64,000 nucleotides of DNA from contig JACBWW010000002.1 of assembly GCA_020086605.1 (NCBI GenBank), forward strand, positions 42,568,037 to 42,632,036, given 5' to 3'. The notes under the pieces are model-generated. The model was not told the DNA's origin. It was given only the letters and a program-made list of their open reading frames with translations, and made no database searches. This document shows, one piece after another, positions 40,501-49,500 of the stretch. How positions within the stretch are numbered: the stretch's first letter is position 1; the number at the start of each line of letters is the position of its first letter. This stretch comes from Lanius collurio. Lineage: Eukaryota > Chordata > Aves > Passeriformes > Laniidae. A program made the position numbers and the translations under genes.

Positions 40501-43500
40501 CATCAGAGAATGTTATCCACTAGTTTCAGTTCCCTCTGCATTTTTCTAAGGTCATGTGTCCTTCAACAGAACTGCTTCAAACTGAATATTGTAAATTCAT
40601 CCCAGTTTTAGATGTACAGCACAGACCATATGTTCTAACTCAGGTTTCAAAGAGTGAAGGCCAGGATTTGTTAAAGGAGAGGAGATTCCAAGTGCCTTCT
40701 GGGGATGAAGTGATAGCCATATTGAAAGACTAAAAGTAATTTTTATCAGATTCTATTAAATACTGCACTCATTTTTCACTTTCTATGAATTCTCTTAAAC
40801 ATGAGTAGCTTTCAGGATTTTTTATTGAAAATGTGGCATTTAGTTATTATCCTCAAATAAAAATAAACTGTTTCTGTAAGTTATTGGTATTTATAGTATA
40901 GTATGTGTATCTGTACATATCTATATGTAATGGATATTTCTTGAAAACCACCAAGTTAAAATTGTTTCAAAGTCACTTTCAAAATTATTTAAAGATATGC
41001 CTTAGTCTTGGAGAAATAGAGAAGGTATACTTGACGGTTTTAAATCATATTTAATCAATAGAGAGGGATAATTGAGATACAGAAGAGGACTTTGTAGAAT
41101 GCCCTTCCTCTGAAAACCAAGTGTTGAACATTTGATGGACTAAATCATCATCTCTTCTCAGAGAGAGAGCAGTAGGACGTGCAAGAATTCTTAATCCCTC
41201 GTCACTCTCTACAGTCGGTCATTATTTTGTCTGACCTGTCATAAAGCATTTTACCTCTAAAAGTAGATGCCTGGAGTAATTATGCTTCATAATGAAAACT
41301 ATCCATCACTGATCGTGTTTCTGTTCTCCCATTTGAGCTGAAGAATGAAAAGCATTAATGGAATTTTGTGCTTCTCTCCCCTTAGGGTTTTGAACCGAGA
41401 GGGACGGCCATCGGACAGAGATTGGTCACATGGAACAACATGGTGAAAAACACAGGGTACAAAGCAACACTTGCAAATTATCCTTTCAAATATGCAGATG
41501 AGCAAGCTAAAAGGTAAGAATTTGTAGTAAAAATGCATTTTGTTTTATTGGTGGTTTTTGTCGGTACATCATGCTTTCACCAGGACCAAGTTAATATATA
41601 TACTGCCACTGTTTTCAATAAATACAGAATCTAATAATTTACAGTTCTTAAGGCCTTTCATATCAGCTAGATATTCCCCATTGCAAGCTCTTTTAAAAAA
41701 ATGTATAATTTTACTTTTCCCTATGAATATTTTCAGTACTGGACTCAGTGTCCTTTCATTTGAAATCTCTTAATTTAAACAAAAAATGAAATTACTGTTT
41801 CAGTTTTTGTATACCAAAATCACGTTGGTAAAAATATGTTTTCTCATGTGTAAGAGCTGTTAAATGTGCGACTTGTTTGGATGATGCTTCTTTTAATCAT
41901 TTCTTTGCAAAGGTAACGTAAAACTTTATTTTGATTTAGTCATCAAGATGACAGATGGTCAGATGATCACTATGAAAGAGAGAAGAGGCAAGCAGACTGG
42001 AACTTCCACAAGGATACCTTTTTCTGTGATATTCCAAGTAAGTGGAGAAATGAGGGCTAATGAAGAAATGAAAAATGAGGGAAGGAAGGCTAAAAACTTC
42101 TGCCAGTTCAGTGTTTCCTGAACTCTTCTGTATATTGTATGCCATATTAGGAAGATATTTTTACTTTATATACACACAATAAGCACCTTCTTTCTGTGCG
42201 CAGAAATCTTGAGGAAACTGGGCTGAAATGTTGTGTTCTATTGGTTCTTTCTCAAAATAAACGTATTTACTTCAAGTGCTTCCTTTAAGTGTTTCCATTT
42301 CCTCTAGGGAATTTTATTAGTTCTTGGTAGTGCTGAACATTGTAAAATCAGTGTTTTATGTGTGACTAGAGAGATAGTGCTTAATTCAGACTAGGGAAGA
42401 AGTTGTATTTTATCTGGGACATGAACTTAATTCTAAAAAACCTAAATCAAAATACTTTTCCTGTATATGTCCTAAAAGACATCCACTGGTTATATTTTGT
42501 ACAGAATTTAGGAGTTTGTTTAGGGGAAAAAAAAAACACACAAAAAAACCCCAACAAAGAAAACATACCCCTCAAAGAAACAAAAGTAAAAATTGAAAAT
42601 CCCCACCTTAAAACACTGTAGGCTTATGAAGCTGACTAAGTTAAACTAGAGGATAAAAAAGACAAAGACTTTTGAATTTTTTACAAGGCACACTGCAGAA
42701 CTTTGATAAGTGCTGTTCTGGCAGAAAATGCATTTGAGATGTAGATCTTGCCTCTATTCATACAACAACCTGAGCTCTTTTGTGGCTACTTCCACATGTG
42801 AGGTCTGATAACAGAGCACAAAAACACAATTGTGAAATTACTTGTTTAGATTACTTGGTCTAAGAGAGCAATGACCAGGGAAAACTGGGCTGAAGAACAG
42901 ATTTTTATTCTTTTTTTTCAATTACAGTATGGTCTTGAGGAGGAAGAGAGCATATCATGAGTAAGGAAGAGGAAATGTACTTGGAACTCTACTGAGCATT
43001 AACTTGAAGCAGAATTAACTCCTCTTATCCAGGCCACTGTTCCTGCACAGTCTCGCTATCATTCTTTCCTCTCCTGTTTCTGTGTAGTCTCAGTTGTCAC
43101 AGTCATGAAGGAATCGTGCTTTTATGGGAAATTTTGCCAGTAAAGAAAACAGTTGATTTCCTCTTGACCCACTTTTGTCATTCCTGGTATCTTTCTTTGT
43201 CTGCTCCAGGATCTCTACATTTCAGTTCCCTCGATCCTAAAGCATGGCTAGAGATCATAAAGCATTACCCTTGAGTCTTTTCATTGCAGTCTTGTGAAAG
43301 GCAAAAATTCTGCAGCTTCACAGCAGTGGGAAAAATTCAGCTTTTTGGAGTTTTGGAATATTTTAATTAATGTGATAATATTTCTTATCCCAAAGTACCA
43401 TACTGCACTAGCCAGTATTATATATTTGTGTGTGTATATTTGTTTCCCTTGTGAGCTCTGCAGACAGATCTCACTGCCACTAAGTAATTATTTCCTTTCC

Positions 43501-46500
43501 TAAATCTGTCTGCTGATAAATGCAATTTAATTTGTAATTTAAGCTCCATGTGTCTAAACTGTGGAATTCTTGAAAATGGCCTCAAGGATATCACAACAAT
43601 TTCCACTGGAGTCATTTGCTTCTAAAGCAAAAACATTCTTGTAGAAACAGCTTTATAATTATTATTTATATTCCCAAATGACTTACTAAATCAGCCTTTG
43701 ATTACTATTATCAGTGTACTGCCATTATGCTGTGCCAAGAATTTCATAGTTTGCTGATTAGATCTTTTGATTTTTATTTGTTTGTCATATTTCAGAAGAT
43801 AGTTTGCTTGAATAGAAGTCTGTAGAGCTTCTGAGTATTATAGTATTGAAGATGCCATATTTACTATAAGCACTTTAAGGAAATGGAAACTTTCATGTGG
43901 AGTGAGTCTTGCAGACAAACAGCTCATCTTGAAAAGGAGGTGAATTCCCATGACTTGACAAAGATTTCATGTGTGCAATTGAGTGGTGGGATTTTGCCTC
44001 AGCCTTTGATACCAGGCCTGCCCAAACAATCAGTGAAAACCCCCTCCTGTAATTTCAGGTGATCGCTATTCACGAGTGGTGTTTACATCAACAGAAGGAG
44101 AGAATTTATGGAATTTGAATGCAATCAAGTCAATGTGCAATGTAGACAACTTGAGGGTAAGTAAATATGGCTTTTGTTTAACTTGCAGATACAGGGTGTG
44201 TATTTGAAACTTTGTTTTGCTGCCCACTGCCATCCCATAGAATTTGAGAGGTCTTTATGTGGTTCACCTCCTGCCAAATGGTCAGTCAGCATGCACATGA
44301 AGTTAGAAAACAGCTTTCAATTTGTAAATCAGGTTATGTAGGGGGATTTCTGTGGATTTTCTACTAATAGCATCCAGAATGGGGTAGAAGAGGGTTGCTT
44401 TAGGAAAGGACTATCTTAATTTTTACTGTGTGTTTCCTCATAGAATATTATTTCATGGAGTTTTGTTCTTGTTTCCCAGCAAATTATTGATTTTTATTGC
44501 TTTGTCACCTTCAGGTGAACTAGCTATAACCTCATAGTATATGCAGTTTTCTCTGACACCCAGTGGGGTCACTCAAATTAATTTTTTTTTTGTTAGTTTA
44601 GAATAGGTTGCAAATGGACAGCAAAGGCACACAGGTACAACAGCTAGAAATACAGCACAGTTTATTATATGTGGATAATGATACTTAAGGAGTAATAATA
44701 ATTTTCTATTTAAACTTTATTTGTAAAATATGCTTGTTATTTGCTGGAGTGAACTCCTTTGAACCTCTGTGTATGAAGCAATATGTTTTTCCTCTGTAAA
44801 TACTGAACGATTTATTTCCATTTTGCTCTTCTCCAAAGCAAAAATAATCATAAACAATTTAATTCATATTATACAACATTTATTTAATGAGAAATATCTT
44901 CATTTTTAGATTGATCATTGTCTTTTAGACAACTGTGTTAATTTAGCAAATTCCCAAACTGTTTTCTCTACAGCAGCCATCATTTGCTTGCTTAAAATGC
45001 TGGGGTGTAGTGGAACACTGTATAATGAATCTTCCTTGGCAGTCTGCTGACAGGCATTTTGTCCTGGTTAGCCTCCCTTGGTGGAAGTGGGTTTTGTCCT
45101 CACACACTCATGAAATGTTCCTTATTTCCCCATCAGAGATGATTGCACTGACAGGATGGCTCATGTGGTTATCCCTTATCCCTTGCAATCAGAACGAGCC
45201 AGGTGAGCAGAGTACGGTACCTAGAGCAGCCCAGCTCAGTTTTGAATGAGTTGTCATACCACCAGTTCCATCAGGAGATCCAGGGGAGAATAACCTTTAA
45301 CAAGGGTAAAAATTGGGTCTGAGGGAGGAGATGCTAATCTGTGCATTTAACTGTACAAGTTTAGTCACACAGGCAGCTGATGCAGGTAAATCCCAGGCAG
45401 GGATGTAGGTCATTGCAAAGCAATGCAGTCTGAATTAAAAAACATCATTCTGTTTACTGGAAGACAGTTAATTACCTCTGAAGAATATCTCTGCCATGAT
45501 TGCATTACTCCTGAGGAATTTTTCTTTTGTTCCTCCCCATCTGCTCACCTTGATAATAATGTGTTGTTTCAAATACTGCTATACTTTCTGAGGGAAGGAT
45601 GAAATTACTACAACAAACAAGCCCCATAAAACCAGCTCTTCCTTCAAAATAAGAACACTTCAGAAAATGAAATGTTTGCTGCATCATCCACACCCACAGT
45701 TGTGTAGATATTTATGGAGAATACTGTTGTAAATAATGTTTTTGTAGATCTTTATTTGTAATTTACTTAAGAATAAAGTAATTGAACACTGCAGCTGAGC
45801 AGAACAACAGTGCATTCACGGTAGCAGCATTGATTTTTAGCTAGTTAGTACAGAAAACAAATTAATATGGTTAGGTTCTGCTATTACTGCTGGTTTGTGC
45901 ATGTAAATTTATGATAAAAAGTAGATATTCAGGGCTCAGAAAGGAATGAAGTTTTTTTTAGGTGGGTTTTTTTTTAATGCTTGTTACTTACAAATAACAT
46001 TTTGAATTATTGTAACACTTTCTGGCAGCTTTTAAGTACTTCTAACACTTCTTAGAACTCACAAAGTGCTGTGCCATGTCCCACTTCTGAATGCTAAGTT
46101 CTGGTAGCAGCCAGTCCCTAGGGAGGGATGGGATGCTGACTTGCACTGCAGCCATAACAAGAAATCCATTACTTTGGTGACCTCCTGATCTTACAGACTT
46201 TTCTGGCTGTAGTTTTATTTGGTTTTGAGTTCATGCTTGTTTAAGGACAAAGTTCTGTTGAATTAAGTGGCAAAACTTTCTATATTCAAAGACAGGAAAA
46301 TGAGGCACTGCTTTCTGGAAAGGCAAACCTTAGAATTTATGTATTTTCCTGATGATGAGCAGGATATCAGCACCAGCTACTATTTGCTTTAGTATGGAAC
46401 TAACAGCATATCCTCTATGTATTAATTGTATTCCCATCTGCTTGTAACTACTTTAACTATAGGTTTTACTGACACTTAGGGGCTCTATCCTGCAGCTGCT

Positions 46501-49500
46501 CAGCATATGCTAGTCCTAAAATCTTCATGGAAACTTTATATACAAAATAGTTATAGGAGGAGTTCTCATTTTTTACTACTTGGATAAGAAGGGTTGGGGT
46601 TTTTTTCACCTGTTAATTGCAGAATGTTTTCCCTATAAACTGTAACCAGTTATTTTATAAACTTCAAAGACTGTATATTATGTCTTCAGACTGCTTCCCC
46701 AAAGCAGTGGATTTGTGATTTTCTGTTACTGCAGAGACCCATTTGGGCAGATCTCCCCACAGATGCGTGCAGGTTGCACAGTTTAGTTTGCTTACTCTTT
46801 CCAAAATAAATTTAATGGTGCCAGTGGCAGACCAGGTCTGGAAACACCAGAATGACCTTTCTAGTTCCTTTGGATCACCAACAAAGCCCAATACTACAAT
46901 CTATTAACATTTTACATAGTATTTTAATGAGCTATCAGGACCTAAGTTTTGTATTTTACTTTCTAATTTCCAGCTGCCAGCTCATGTTACTTTATCTTTG
47001 GCAGCAGTTACTTTGCCAGTGAATGTTTATGGCCTGCAGCAAGTGTAGAAGAACAGTATATAAACCTCATTGGCCCATCTTGAACGTGAAAACATAGAGA
47101 AGACAATACAATCACCTCCTCCCAGTTTGCCTGTTCTATCCTCATAGGGCTAACCTGGACATGTGCCATGAAAAACACAGATATGCTATTCCAGTGCTTC
47201 CTTTTATTTAGTGGGTTGTTCCGTTTTTCCTAAGTTTGCATGTGTGAGTGTTTTTATCTGGAAACAATCAAATGTGAATTATCCTGGATTTTTTGGAATG
47301 CCAGTTTGTTATTGTTCAGAAACTGGTTGACAAAATTTGGTCCATGTTAAAGCTTTTATAACTGCTGAGAGAATCCCCAAGTGGATTTTTTTTTGTCTGC
47401 ATTATGAAGGATTGCTAATAATAAACCTGTGCAATTTTGCTGAAGAAAAAAAAAGTGAAAAGAGGCAAAGTGGTTTCTTTCAGATCACCTAAATTTAAAG
47501 CATACATGGACAACTGTTTCAGGGCCCACTCCTATAAAATCTGAAGCACATGGCTTTATTAATGTGACTGTATTAATATGTGTTCATTCTGTGTAACTTG
47601 ATTAAAACAGAACTTTTACATCTATAACTAACTATTTGAAGGACTAATTCTACTTTGTCACATGTAACGGAAGTTCTATTTTTTGAGACTTTTATTCCTC
47701 TTGCTCTCCAAAAATTGAGTCTTCTCAACTTGAGAAAATTTCCCTGGTCTAACCTTTATACTTAAGAGTTTCACTTCTGGTTTATAGTTGCTTTCAGTTT
47801 GCATCTTGTGGAGATTTAGCTAAGTTGTGCTCTTACTGTCTTCAACTAAATCTGGAATATTCTAGAAGTGAAAGAAAAATATCCCCATAAGGGATTAAGA
47901 CTCATTTAGTTCAGGAGAATCTTTAACCAGAATGTTAAAATTGCTATCATTTCTGTAAAGTTCCTGGGATTTGGGCTGTTGCTTGAGCTGACAACAGCAG
48001 TGCTCCCCCATGTCCCAGCTCTGTGCCCTCTGTGCTTGCCAGTGTTGCCTGCTCATCCCTGTGACTTCTCTGGCCTTGCTGCTGCTGCAGCTCCCTCCAC
48101 TCCACTCCTGAGTCAGCTCTTGGGACTTTGTCCCACCGTGGGTGCAGCATTCAGAGGCGTGACCTGTTATTTTGAGCTGCTTCATGACAGTGAATTATCC
48201 TGTGCTTGCACTTTGGAAATCCTGCATGACTTAGGGACATACAGTGCCTGGGTGGCAGGCAGAGCTGTTTGGGGACAGCGCCTGTCACTGTACATCAGCT
48301 AAAAGAGACTCATAAAATTAGGGTTGTAGAAGAGAGGTGAGGTGATGGAAGTCATTGTAAAGCTGTCACATCCTTCTTTTCCGGATGGTAAGTCCCTACC
48401 TCTCCTAGGAACTTCGGGATATGATTCCAAGCAGAATGAAACTTCATTGATGCTTGTTTATTCTCAGGAGTATAGCATGAGATAATAGAAGAGAGTTAAC
48501 AGTCCTCAGTCTGGAAAGAAACAGAACACCTCAGTGGATCTTCAAATAATACTCTTAACGCTTCTAACAATTCTGTGCCACTGTGACAAGTCTGTATACT
48601 GGCTGGTTTAGTCTGCTGCATGTAAGAGGATACTGATCAAAAGCAGTCTGGGTGGAAAAAAGAATTTAAAATGTTAACACCCAAAGGACTGTAAACTGAA
48701 TTTTCATAATTTTAAGTTGTTTTTTGGGTTGTTTATTTTTTTCTTTTGTTACTGAATGTTTCAGACTGTTACTTTAAATTGGATTTTTCTCCCTGCCTGC
48801 CTTTATACAGATCAGATCCCACTCCCAGTTTGGTGATCTCTGCCAGAGAGCCACTGCTGCTTCGTGCTGTCCCAGCTGGACACTGGGCAACTATATTGCA
48901 ATTCTAAACAACAGGTCATCGTGTCAGAAAATTGTCGAACGGGATGTCTCTCACACCCTAAAGCTGCTTCGCACATGTGCCAAATACTACTACAATGGGA
49001 CCCTGGGGCCAGACTGCTGGGATATGAATGCCAAAAGGAAGGACCAACTCAAGTGTACTAACGTGCCTCGCAAATGTACCAAGTACAACGCTGTTTACCA
49101 GATCCTTCACTACCTAGTGGACAAGGATTTCCTAAGCCCAAAGACAGCTGACTATGTCTTACCAGCTTTAAAATACAGCATGCTCTTCTCTCCGACCGAG
49201 AAAGGGGAAAGCATGATGAGTATTTACCTAGATAACTTTGAGAACTGGAATGCTTCCGATGGTGTAACAACCGTCACAGGGATTGAGTTTGGAATAAAAC
49301 ATAGGTTGTTTCAGGATTACCTATTGATGGATACTGTGTATCCTGCCATAGCCATTGTAATTGTTCTGTTAGTTATGTGTGTGTACACCAAGTCCATGTT
49401 TATCACGCTGATGACTATGTTTGCAATAATTAGTTCCCTGATTATTTCTTATTTTCTCTATCGGGTAGTATTTAATTTTGAGTTCTTTCCGTTCATGAAT

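Noticed and set aside
47960..48180. Locally GC-rich patch with CTG/CAG triplets and frames on both strands
   Set aside because: It is in intron 7, the frames are not conserved coding that I recognise, and no flanking splice pair fits an extra DISP1 exon. The known exon order is complete without it.
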